This document shows positions 16,138 through 23,463 of a stretch of 41,279 nt of DNA, one piece after another. This DNA is from RGIG3009 sp045601465 (GTDB taxonomy: Bacteria; Bacillota; Clostridia; Oscillospirales; Acutalibacteraceae). Made by a program: the position numbers and the translations under genes. The notes below the pieces were generated by a model. The model was not told the DNA's origin and did no database searches. It saw only the letters and a list, made by a program, of their open reading frames with translations. Within the stretch, counting starts at the first letter, position 1. Each line of letters begins with the position of its first letter. The stretch is from assembly GCA_045601465.1 (NCBI GenBank), contig JAZRZU010000129.1:1-41279 (forward strand), read 5' to 3'.

Positions 16138-17072
16138 ATCGATTTTTTGAACAGCGAGCGTTACACATTGAGGATATTAATGCACGTGTAAAAAACGACC
16201 CCCAAGCGTTTATCAAAGAAGAATGTGATCGTTATTATGAGAACATTCGTCAGGTGTCAGCTTATATGGCACAGCAGATGACGGGCCGTTTTCTGGTACT
16301 GTTATCCGGTCCGTCGTCGGCGGGCAAGACCACCACGGCAAACAATCTAAAACGTGAACTGGAAGCCAACGGCAAACAGGTCAGTATCATTTCTCTGGAC
16401 GATTTTTACCGTGGCAGAGGCCTTGCGCCACAGCTTCCGGACGGTTCGTTCGACTATGAAGCGATTGAAGCGTTGGATCTGCCGCAACTGCAAAACTGCA
16501 TGAAAGAGCTGTTGACCGGCGGTGTTACCATGCTGCCTCGCTTTAATTTCAATACCCACCAACCCGAACCCGAAAAATACGAACTGCGCATTGACCAAAA
16601 TGCCGTCGTTATTTTTGAGGGCATCCATGCGCTCAATCCGAAACTGGAAGACCACCTGCCGGACGATCGGGTGTTTAAGATCTTCATCAACGTCATGTCC
16701 CGTGTATATGACCATGACGATACCTTGCTGACCAGACGCCAATTACGGCTTTGTCGGCGTATGTTGCGGGACTATCAATTCCGCAGCAGTTCGATTGAAA
16801 ACACTCTGGATATGTGGCCGCAGGTCGTGCGTGGTGAAAACTTGTATATGTTCCCGTATGCCGGCATGGCAAATGCGGTGTTTGATACCACTCATGCCTT
16901 TGCACCCGCTATGTTAGCACCACGGCTGTTACCGCTTCTTAAAGAAGTGCCGAAAGACAGTCGCCATGCGCAAGTGGTGGAGGCGCTCATCGAGGCTTTG
17001 TCCCAATTTGAACCGCTGTCCACCGACGCATTACCGTCGGATTCGCTGCTCAGGGAATTTGTGGGGCCGTAA
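16134..17072 (+). CDS. uridine kinase-family nucleoside kinase
   Basis: 312 residues of the uridine kinase/phosphoribulokinase P-loop family. Walker A is GPSSAGKTTT (59-68). ISLDDFYRGRG supplies the acidic DD site, then FEGIHALNP, and DTLLTRRQLRLCRRMLRDYQFR as lid region. The N-terminal 50 residues match the truncated-ThrRS-like proteins of Firmicutes in which only the kinase half remains. It probably phosphorylates uridine or cytidine, but specificity is not certain. The ATG overlaps hemZ (ATGA), with AAGGGTGG ahead. It is the last gene of the recJ-to-kinase operon. Confidence 0.85.
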   Translation: MNRFFEQRALHIEDINARVKNDPQAFIKEECDRYYENIRQVSAYMAQQMTGRFLVLLSGPSSAGKTTTANNLKRELEANGKQVSIISLDDFYRGRGLAPQLPDGSFDYEAIEALDLPQLQNCMKELLTGGVTMLPRFNFNTHQPEPEKYELRIDQNAVVIFEGIHALNPKLEDHLPDDRVFKIFINVMSRVYDHDDTLLTRRQLRLCRRMLRDYQFRSSSIENTLDMWPQVVRGENLYMFPYAGMANAVFDTTHAFAPAMLAPRLLPLLKEVPKDSRHAQVVEALIEALSQFEPLSTDALPSDSLLREFVGP

Positions 17073-17080
17073 AATTTCTA

Positions 17081-17109
17081 TTGTCTTTTTTGAAAATAGT
17101 TCTTATAAT
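17081..17109 (+). promoter_or_regulatory. sigma-A promoter of the zinc-ribbon/pnp operon
   Basis: TTGTCT (17081-17086), 17-bp spacer, perfect TATAAT (17104-17109), 34 bp ahead of the start codon. Confidence 0.75.
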
Positions 17110-17142
17110 AAAAATAGAGGAATAAAAAGGAGCGATGAATGT

Positions 17143-17499
17143 ATGGCAATGTTCGAAGATGTAGTCTCCCGTGTAAAAAGTGTTGCAGAAACTGCCGGCC
17201 GCAAAACCGGTGAATTGGTAGAGCTCGGTAAGATCAAAATAAAAATTGCCGACTTGCAGCGTGAGGTGAGCAGTGCGCAAGAGGGCTTAGGCCGCTTGGT
17301 GTACGATAGCCGCATCTCCGGTCAGTCGGTGGAGGATATGATCGATGCCTGTGTTGCTCATATCACCGAGCTGCAATCGGAAATTGAAGAATTGGAAGAA
17401 AAAGTATTGGAAAGCAAAAATGCGGTTCGCTGTGCCGATTGCGGTGTGCTCAATGAGTCGACGGCAACGTATTGCAACCGTTGCGGTGCAAAGCTTTGA
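17143..17499 (+). CDS. coiled-coil protein with C-terminal zinc ribbon
   Basis: 118 residues, function unknown. Residues about 5-90 form a long amphipathic helix pair (VELGKIKIKIADLQREV, then ITELQSEIEELEEKVLESK), predicted coiled coil. The C-terminus is a zinc ribbon, CADCG...YCNRCGAKL (CxxC, 15 residues, CxxC). Similar small proteins are widespread in Clostridia without a known role. AAAAAGGAG lies 10 bp before the ATG at 17143. Its TGA overlaps the ATG of the phosphorylase gene (TGATG), so the two are coupled. Confidence 0.75.
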   Translation: MAMFEDVVSRVKSVAETAGRKTGELVELGKIKIKIADLQREVSSAQEGLGRLVYDSRISGQSVEDMIDACVAHITELQSEIEELEEKVLESKNAVRCADCGVLNESTATYCNRCGAKL

Positions 17500-18338
17500 T
17501 GGTGAATGAAACGATTGCCTGTATCGAGCAGGCAGCAGCATACGTGCGCCGTCAGATCGAACAAGCAGGGGCGGTATTGCCAAAAACGGCGTTGGTGCTC
17601 GGCTCAGGGCTCGGCTATTTAGCGGACGAACTGACGGGGGCGGTTCGCATTCCGTACGGCGAAATCCCGCATTTTCCCGTGTCAACGGTATCGTCCCATG
17701 CCGGTTTTTTAGCAGCAGGAAAATTGGAGAGCGTACCGGTGTTTGTGCTGTCCGGCCGTACCCACTATTACGAGGGCTATTCGTTTTCCACCGTCACGTT
17801 TTACGTGCGGGTACTGCGAGCGCTCGGTGTACGCACGCTGATCTTAACCAATGCCGCCGGCGGTGTCAATACGACCTTTTCGGTTGGTGACCTCATGTTG
17901 ATTACCGACCATATTAAACTGTGCGCCGACAGTCCTTCCAGAGGGCCGGCGGATGATCGTCTGGGCGCACGGTTTTTTGACATGACCCATACCTATACGA
18001 CTCGATTGCAAGAGCTTGCCCGAAAAACGGCGGCAGAGCAGTCGCTTGACCTGAAAGAAGGTGTCTATTTTTATATGGGCGGCCCGCAGTTTGAAACGCC
18101 TGCCGAGATTCGCATGATCCGTCTGCTCGGGGGAGATGCTGTGGGAATGTCTACTGTCCCCGAAGCGATCGTTGCGGCGCAATGCGGCATGGAATTGCTG
18201 GGTGTATCCTGTATTACCAATATGGCAGCCGGTATTGTCAAAGACACCGAAGTCAGCGATGATGAGGTGGTTGTAGCGGCGAAGGCGGCATCCACCGCTT
18301 TCGGGAACTTCATGAAAGCTGTCATTGCAAAGGTGTGA
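17499..18338 (+). CDS. punA: purine nucleoside phosphorylase
   Basis: 279 residues, the trimeric PNP class. It cleaves (deoxy)inosine and guanosine with phosphate to base and (deoxy)ribose-1-phosphate. Motifs are LVLGSGLGYLADEL (33-45), SHAGF, SGRTHYYEGY (86-94), LTNAAGGVN, and GGPQFETPAEIRMI with GMSTVPEAIVAAQCGM, plus ITNMAAG. The true start is the ATG at 17499, which shares bases with the preceding stop; the upstream reading frame lies inside the zinc-ribbon gene. It forms a salvage pair with the deaminase that starts 7 bp downstream. Confidence 0.93.
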   Translation: MVNETIACIEQAAAYVRRQIEQAGAVLPKTALVLGSGLGYLADELTGAVRIPYGEIPHFPVSTVSSHAGFLAAGKLESVPVFVLSGRTHYYEGYSFSTVTFYVRVLRALGVRTLILTNAAGGVNTTFSVGDLMLITDHIKLCADSPSRGPADDRLGARFFDMTHTYTTRLQELARKTAAEQSLDLKEGVYFYMGGPQFETPAEIRMIRLLGGDAVGMSTVPEAIVAAQCGMELLGVSCITNMAAGIVKDTEVSDDEVVVAAKAASTAFGNFMKAVIAKV

Positions 18339-18345
18339 AAACATC

Positions 18346-19632
18346 ATGATTTTTGAAAAAATTGCGGTTTTAAAAGCGGATGGTTCGTATCTTCCGTCTT
18401 GTTATGTGGCGGTGCAAGGTGGCCATATCCGTTATGTAGGGGAAACACCCCCAAACGAAGATTTTGGTGAACGTGTGGACGGCACCAATCGGTTACTGTT
18501 ACCCGGTCTTGTGAATGCCCACACGCACGTGGCAATGACCCTTCTTCGTGGTTATGGAGAGGATCTGCCGTTGCAATCTTGGCTTTTTGACCGCATTTTC
18601 CCGTTTGAGGACAAGCTGTTTGCGGATGCGGTGTACTGGGGAAGCCAGTTGGGGATTGCCGAAATGCTCATGACCGGTACCACGTCGTTTACGGATATGT
18701 ACTATTTTTGCGACGATACCGTCAAAGCGGTGGCTGAAAGCGGTATCAAAGCGAATATCGGACGTGGTATCTCTTGCTTCGACCCCACCAAAAAACTCAA
18801 AGACCTACCGGCATATGCCGAAACAAAATCATTGATTGAAACCGCACACGGAAGCTGTGACGGCCGTCTGCTGGTGGACGTGGCACCTCATGCCGAGTAC
18901 ACCACCCGCCCCGACCTGTTGCACGATGCCGCTTGCCTTGCGGCCGAGTATGATTTGCGTATGCATATTCACCTGTCGGAAACCGAAAGCGAGCATAAAG
19001 CGTGTATCGGTCGGCACGGAAAAACCCCCACCCGCCTTTTGGAAGCAGTGGGGATGCTGGATCGACCGCTGACGGCAGCGCATGGTGTGTGGCTGACCGA
19101 CGATGATGTTTCGTGCCTTGCACAACACCATGCCACGTTGGCACATTGCGCCAAAAGTAACTTAAAGCTCGCAAGCGGTGTTGCACCGATTGAAAAATAC
19201 CGTGCAGCCGGATTGTCGGTCGCCGTGGGGACCGACTCGGCGGCAAGTAATAACACGTTGGATATGGTGGACGAACTGCGTATGGCGGCATTGCTTGCCA
19301 AAGGTATCGGCCGCAATGCGGGGGCACTGCCGGCGGGTGACGTGTTGCAAATAGGCACACGGTTTGGCGCTTTGTCACAGGGCCGTACCGACTGCGGCGA
19401 TATCGTGGAAGGGTATCGTGCCGACCTCGTGATGGTGGATACAAACGAGCTGCGTCTTTGCCCGAATCATGCGCCGCTGTCTAACTTTTTGTACAGTTCG
19501 GGCAGTCGTGCGGTGTGCATGACCATGGTCGACGGACGTGTGTTATACCGTAACGGTAGCTTTTTAACGTTGGATATCGAACGTATTCGTTTTGAAACAC
19601 AACGTACTGTCAGTAAAATTTTGGAAAAATGA
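18346..19632 (+). CDS. mtaD: amidohydrolase: S-adenosylhomocysteine/methylthioadenosine/5'-deoxyadenosine deaminase
   Basis: 428 residues of the TRZ/ATZ (MtaD/DadD) amidohydrolase group. These convert SAH, MTA, 5'-deoxyadenosine or adenosine to the inosine forms. Metal ligands are visible in PGLVNAHTHVAM (His59, His61), MHIHLSETESEH, LTAAHGVWLTDDD and VGTDSAASNNTLDM. The ATG at 18346 follows AAAGGTG. The product inosine derivatives can be cleaved by the adjacent phosphorylase, forming a short SAM-byproduct salvage route. The exact preferred substrate cannot be read from sequence. Confidence 0.88.
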   Translation: MIFEKIAVLKADGSYLPSCYVAVQGGHIRYVGETPPNEDFGERVDGTNRLLLPGLVNAHTHVAMTLLRGYGEDLPLQSWLFDRIFPFEDKLFADAVYWGSQLGIAEMLMTGTTSFTDMYYFCDDTVKAVAESGIKANIGRGISCFDPTKKLKDLPAYAETKSLIETAHGSCDGRLLVDVAPHAEYTTRPDLLHDAACLAAEYDLRMHIHLSETESEHKACIGRHGKTPTRLLEAVGMLDRPLTAAHGVWLTDDDVSCLAQHHATLAHCAKSNLKLASGVAPIEKYRAAGLSVAVGTDSAASNNTLDMVDELRMAALLAKGIGRNAGALPAGDVLQIGTRFGALSQGRTDCGDIVEGYRADLVMVDTNELRLCPNHAPLSNFLYSSGSRAVCMTMVDGRVLYRNGSFLTLDIERIRFETQRTVSKILEK

Positions 19633-19726
19633 AGCCATTTTTTTGGACAAAATAGCCAAAAGTTTTCACATTTTCTATAATTTTTGTGGAATTTTTATTG
19701 TATGCCGTATTTTTTCGGAAAATGAC

Positions 19727-19755
19727 TTGCAAAATCTTTTCGAAAGGAATACAAT
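19727..19755 (+). promoter_or_regulatory. sigma-A promoter of the HU gene
   Basis: TTGCAA (19727-19732), 17-bp spacer, TACAAT (19750-19755). The roughly 60-nt leader that follows holds a 7-bp stem, ATGTTGT (19762) with ACAACAT (19782), ending before the ribosome binding site. Confidence 0.75.
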
Positions 19756-19821
19756 AAATGTATGTTGTGGATTCTATGCGGACAACATCCGTTGGAATAT
19801 AAATATTGGAGGTTATTGATC

Positions 19822-20094
19822 ATGAACAAAGTTGAACTCGTCGCTTCTGTTGCAGAGAAATCCGGATTATCCAAGAAAGACGCCGAGAAAGCGGTTGCTG
19901 CCGTTTTAGAGTCGGTTGTCGAAGCTGTCGCAAATAACGATAAGGTTCAGTTGGTTGGTTTTGGTACGTTCGAGACCCGTACCCGTGCAGCTCGCACCGG
20001 TCGTAATCCGCAGACCAAAGCTACCATCACCATCCCGGCTTCTAAGGCTCCTGTCTTCAAGGCTGGCAAAGCGTTCAAAGACGCTGTTAAATAA
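19822..20094 (+). CDS. hup: HU-family DNA-binding protein
   Basis: 90 residues, the standard HU length. It is a homodimeric nucleoid protein that bends DNA. The N-terminal helices (MNKVELVASVAEKSGLSKKD), VQLVGFGTFE and the DNA-wrapping arm RTGRNPQTKATITIPASKAP are all present. GGAGG lies 9 bp ahead of the ATG at 19822. It has its own promoter and terminator, and codons look optimised for high expression. Confidence 0.97.
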   Translation: MNKVELVASVAEKSGLSKKDAEKAVAAVLESVVEAVANNDKVQLVGFGTFETRTRAARTGRNPQTKATITIPASKAPVFKAGKAFKDAVK

Positions 20095-20114
20095 TCGAAT
20101 TTCGATTATGATCC

Positions 20115-20142
20115 AAAAGCCGCCCGCAAAGGGCGGCTTTTT
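20115..20142 (+). terminator. terminator after HU
   Basis: Stem AAAAGCCGCCC / GGGCGGCTTTT with GCAAA loop and trailing T's, 20 bp after the HU stop. Its arms resemble those of the abrB terminator. Confidence 0.9.
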
Positions 20143-20175
20143 GTATGCGGTTTTGTCTATTCATGGGAGGATTTT

Positions 20176-20415
20176 ATGCGGTTAGATAAATATTTAAAAG
20201 TGTCCAGATTGATAAAGCGCCGTACGGTAGCGAATGAAGCGTGCGACGCAGGACGTGTATGTGTCAACGGCAAGGTGGCACGTGCATCGTATGACGTGAA
20301 GATCGGCGATGTTCTGACCATTACTCTTGGCATGCGTGAGGTAAAGGTCGAGGTGGTCAGCGTGCAGGAAACAGTAGCCAAAAACGACGCCGTGCTATTA
20401 TATAAGCTTTTGTAA
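20176..20415 (+). CDS. rqcP: RqcP-like S4-domain RNA-binding protein
   Basis: 79 residues forming a lone S4 domain: MRLDKYLKVSRLIKRRTVAN, then GRVCVNGKVARASYDVKIGD. B. subtilis RqcP (YabO) and Hsp15 are of this size. RqcP binds the 50S subunit and helps add poly-Ala tails to stalled peptides in ribosome quality control. GGGAGG precedes the ATG. The HU-rqcP order (hbs/yabO-like) is common in Firmicutes. No clear separate promoter is seen, so partial readthrough from HU is likely. Confidence 0.88.
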   Translation: MRLDKYLKVSRLIKRRTVANEACDAGRVCVNGKVARASYDVKIGDVLTITLGMREVKVEVVSVQETVAKNDAVLLYKLL

Positions 20416-20448
20416 TATCCCGTCATCGCCCCCCATACACATAGTGAT

Positions 20449-20723
20449 AGGTTGGCAGGTCTCAAACCTGCCAACGCCTACAAATGTAATTTTTTGATTT
20501 TCCTGTGTCTTAAACCTTGACATACGGAAGTATGCCTGCGGTTTGCAACTTTGTAAAATACAAAAAATTTCTATTTGTAGGTTCAAAGAATTTTCTGCCG
20601 CCGGATTTTCCGGAGGATGACGTGTGAGTTTGCAGGAAGGCTAACGCCTTTTAAAAACGAACACAAAATCCTACGGATAAAGGCGGCGAGCGAAATCGTG
20701 ACAGGTTCGAGCCCTGTCAACCT
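20449..20723 (+). ncRNA. large structured noncoding RNA (possible raiA-motif RNA)
   Basis: This 306-bp gap has no gene but dense pairing. AGGTTG (20449-20454) can pair with CAACCT (20718-20723) to close the molecule, in competition with a local 9-bp hairpin 20451-20475. CCTACAAAT (20477) pairs with ATTTGTAGG (20573), continued by AATTTTTTG with CAAAAAATT. GCCGCC (20597) pairs with GGCGGC (20682), AGGAT with ATCCT, and AAGGC-TAAC-GCCTT is a hairpin (20637-20650). The 3' end has a canonical T-arm, ACAGG-TTCGAGC-CCTGT (20701-20717). Size, host group and the T-loop feature recall the raiA-motif RNA of Firmicutes, linked to sporulation, but I name it from memory. Its end touches the stop codon of the convergent ATP-grasp gene. 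Confidence 0.65.
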
Positions 20724-21945
20724 AATCTTTTAACCCTTTGTTTCCAAAATACCGTGCATACTTCTTAAAATAACTTGCCTGATTTTTTTGGAAATATAAC
20801 CACCGCTTAAAATTTCGGTCCTTTTTATAATAGAGCGACGAACACCATTTCCCCCGACGGATCAGATCTTTTACCTTCTTTTTCAGTTCGGGGTCGCTGA
20901 CATACTCAAAGATCAACGCTTTCGGAATGATACTCCACAGCGTCTCTCCTGTTGCGATAGTACAGTCGGCGGGTTTATCCAATAACACGTCGTCCACCAG
21001 ATACTGTGCCAGATTATACCCCGCCGCCGTCACAAAGAAGCTGCTGCGTCCTTGGCGGGGATTCATTTCAAAAAACTTATACTGCCCGTCTCGGCTGTCG
21101 AGCTTCAAATCAAAATTGGCAAAACCCTTGTATCCGATATCCTCTAAAAAGGTTTTCATCTGCCGTGCCAACTGACGGTCTTCCGTCGGAATAATGGCGG
21201 CATAACTGCCGATCCCCTCCGGCGAATGTTCCTCCAAAAGGGCTTGTCCCAACGCCATCAGACGCACCTTACCATCTTTGCCGCAATAGCAGTTCATCAC
21301 CCGCATATGGCTGTCGTCCCCAGGGATATACTCCTGGACGATCAAATGATCTTGATACGAAGACCCGTAAACAGCAGCTAAGATCGCATCAAACTCTTCT
21401 CGATTTTCCGCTACAAACACCTTTTTCTTGTGCGGAAAATGACAGTTCCAATAGGCAACGCTGTTGGACGGTTTAATCACCACCGGGAACGCAAACGGCA
21501 ACTCCACCGTTTGATAAGTATTCACCGTCACCGTTGTTGTTTTTGGGAAAGCAAACCCATGCTGTTCACAGAGCGCATAAAACGTTTCCTTCGTGCTCAG
21601 TTGCATCAGCAGCGATTCGTCAACACAAGTAAACTGATAGGCATCGCCAAGGGCCTCTTGATTGCGTGACAGCAACTTCATATAGTTATCGCCGCAAGGA
21701 ACCAACAAGAGCGTCACGTCTTTCGGATACCGTTTTGCGAAATCCAAAAGCGTGCGGCAAAACACCTCATCGTCTTCCAAGTTCGGTTCCACGATCTCTA
21801 CCTTGACGATCTTGCTGTTAGAGGTTGCCCCTAAACGTCCCTTACCAATGGCAACCGAGCAAACCCCGTATGCCTCATGGAAAGAACGTGCCATACCATA
21901 TACGTTAACGTCGCTGCCGAGTAACACCGGAACAAACTGCGCCAT
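20722..21945 (-). CDS. ATP-grasp ligase similar to D-aspartate ligase (Aslfm-like)
   Basis: 407 residues. The N-terminus PVLLGSDVNVYGMARSFHEA closely resembles the D-aspartate ligase of Enterococcus faecium, which attaches D-Asp to the Lys side chain of peptidoglycan precursors to form the cross-bridge. The ATP-grasp core is visible: FPVVIKPSNSVAYW, IVQEYIPGDDSHMRVMNCYC, GFANFDLKLDSRDGQYKFFE and MNPRQGRSS. The C-terminal 60 residues are basic and aromatic and may contact the membrane. The ATG at 21945 is preceded by AAGGTG; a GTG 9 bp earlier overlaps that site. It follows guaB by 27 bp, probably as last gene of the operon. Substrate specificity is inferred only. Confidence 0.75.
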   Translation of the reverse strand: MAQFVPVLLGSDVNVYGMARSFHEAYGVCSVAIGKGRLGATSNSKIVKVEIVEPNLEDDEVFCRTLLDFAKRYPKDVTLLLVPCGDNYMKLLSRNQEALGDAYQFTCVDESLLMQLSTKETFYALCEQHGFAFPKTTTVTVNTYQTVELPFAFPVVIKPSNSVAYWNCHFPHKKKVFVAENREEFDAILAAVYGSSYQDHLIVQEYIPGDDSHMRVMNCYCGKDGKVRLMALGQALLEEHSPEGIGSYAAIIPTEDRQLARQMKTFLEDIGYKGFANFDLKLDSRDGQYKFFEMNPRQGRSSFFVTAAGYNLAQYLVDDVLLDKPADCTIATGETLWSIIPKALIFEYVSDPELKKKVKDLIRRGKWCSSLYYKKDRNFKRWLYFQKNQASYFKKYARYFGNKGLKD

Positions 21946-21972
21946 GCAGAGCACCTTCTTTTTGATAAAGAT

Positions 21973-23445
21973 TTACACGCCGGTCGAATAGTTCGGCGCC
22001 TCTTTGGTAATGGAAATATCGTGGGGATGGCTCTCTCGTAAACCGGCTCCGGTGATACGGATAAATTGTCCTTTTTCCTGTAACTCCGGAATGCTATGAC
22101 AACCGCAATATCCCATACCGGAACGAAGACCGCCCATCAGCTGGAATACGGTATCCGACAACGGCCCTTTGTAAGGCACCCGTCCTTCGACACCTTCCGG
22201 AACAAGTTTTTTGTTGTTTTCTTGGAAATAGCGATCGCTGCTGCCTTTGGCCATAGCGCCCAAGCTGCCCATGCCACGATATACCTTGAACTGACGGCCT
22301 TGATACAACTCGGTCTCACCGGGCGACTCCTCACAGCCGGCAACCAAAGAACCAACCATCATAACGTTAGCACCTGCGGCGATGGCTTTGACCAGATCAC
22401 CGGAATATTTCAAACCGCCGTCGGCGATAACCGGAATTCCGTATTTTGCCGCAGCGCATGCCACGTCGTATACCGCCGTAATCTGCGGTACACCGATACC
22501 GGCAACCACACGTGTGGTGCAGATAGAACCGGGGCCGATACCAACCTTGACCGCATCTGCGCCCGCATCGATCATCGCCTCAGCAGCGGCAGCAGTCGCA
22601 ATGTTACCGGCAATCAGCTGAACGTTCGGGAACGCCGCCTTTACCTTCTTAATGCAGTTGAGAATGTTATGGCTGTGACCGTGTGCGGAATCCAGTACCA
22701 GCACGTCCACCTGTGCTTTAATAAGTTCAGCCGCACGCTCCAATACGTCGGAGGTAGTACCGATCGCAGCGGCGCACAGCAACCGTCCGCCGGCATCCCT
22801 TGCCGAATTCGGATACTTAACAGCTTTTTCAATATCCTTAATGGTAACCAATCCTTTGAGCACACCGTCGTTGTCCACGATCGGCAACTTCTCAATGCGG
22901 TGTTGGCGAAGAATTTCCTGTGCCTGCTCCATGGTGGTTCCCACCGGCGCCGTCACCAAATTTTCTTTGGTCATAACGTCTTCAATGCGCTGAGAAAAAT
23001 CGGTCAAGAAACGCATGTCACGGTTAGTTAAAATACCGACCAGTTTACCGTCACGGCAGATCGGCACACCCGAAATACGGTATTTGCCCATCAACGCATT
23101 GGCATCCTCTACCAAATGATCGGGAGAAAGGAAAAACGGATTCACAATAACACCGTTTTCAGAACGCTTCACACGGTCAACCTGATCTGCTTGTGCCTCG
23201 ATGCTCATGTTTTTGTGGATAACACCGATACCACCCTCACGTGCGATAGCAATGGCCATACGTGCTTCGGTAACAGTATCCATCGCTGCCGTCATCAACG
23301 GGGTGTTCAGCTGAACCTTTTTTGTCAACTGTGTTGTCAGACAGACGTCGGCAGGTAATACGTCTGATTCTGCGGGAATTAACAACACGTCATCAAATGT
23401 TAACCCCTCTTTTAAGAACTTTTCGCCGGCATTTCGATTCACCAT
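21973..23445 (-). CDS. guaB: inosine-5'-monophosphate dehydrogenase
   Basis: 490 residues, full-length IMPDH. It oxidises IMP to XMP with NAD+, the committed step to GMP. The N-terminal catalytic part (LTFDDVLLIPAESDVLP) is interrupted by two CBS domains (about 95-210) that sense nucleotides. The catalytic loop is GIGPGSICTTR with Cys309, followed by VIADGGLKYSGDLVKA, the flap YRGMGSLGAM and the C-terminal HPHDISITKEAPNYS. GGAGAGAG precedes the ATG. It begins 18 bp after lepA in the helicase-lepA-guaB operon. Confidence 0.97.
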   Translation of the reverse strand: MVNRNAGEKFLKEGLTFDDVLLIPAESDVLPADVCLTTQLTKKVQLNTPLMTAAMDTVTEARMAIAIAREGGIGVIHKNMSIEAQADQVDRVKRSENGVIVNPFFLSPDHLVEDANALMGKYRISGVPICRDGKLVGILTNRDMRFLTDFSQRIEDVMTKENLVTAPVGTTMEQAQEILRQHRIEKLPIVDNDGVLKGLVTIKDIEKAVKYPNSARDAGGRLLCAAAIGTTSDVLERAAELIKAQVDVLVLDSAHGHSHNILNCIKKVKAAFPNVQLIAGNIATAAAAEAMIDAGADAVKVGIGPGSICTTRVVAGIGVPQITAVYDVACAAAKYGIPVIADGGLKYSGDLVKAIAAGANVMMVGSLVAGCEESPGETELYQGRQFKVYRGMGSLGAMAKGSSDRYFQENNKKLVPEGVEGRVPYKGPLSDTVFQLMGGLRSGMGYCGCHSIPELQEKGQFIRITGAGLRESHPHDISITKEAPNYSTGV

Positions 23446-23463
23446 ACATCTCTCTCCTTCTCT

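Noticed and set aside
20449..20723. tmRNA (ssrA) or intron-split tRNA
   Set aside because: It has a T-arm but no tag-peptide frame ending in ALAA, no D/anticodon arms and no CCA at the 3' end, and it is shorter than usual tmRNA.
22096..23031. A 311-codon plus-strand open frame
   Set aside because: It is fully antisense to guaB, whose protein is unmistakable. The His/Arg/Thr-rich translation has no domain and no ribosome binding site.
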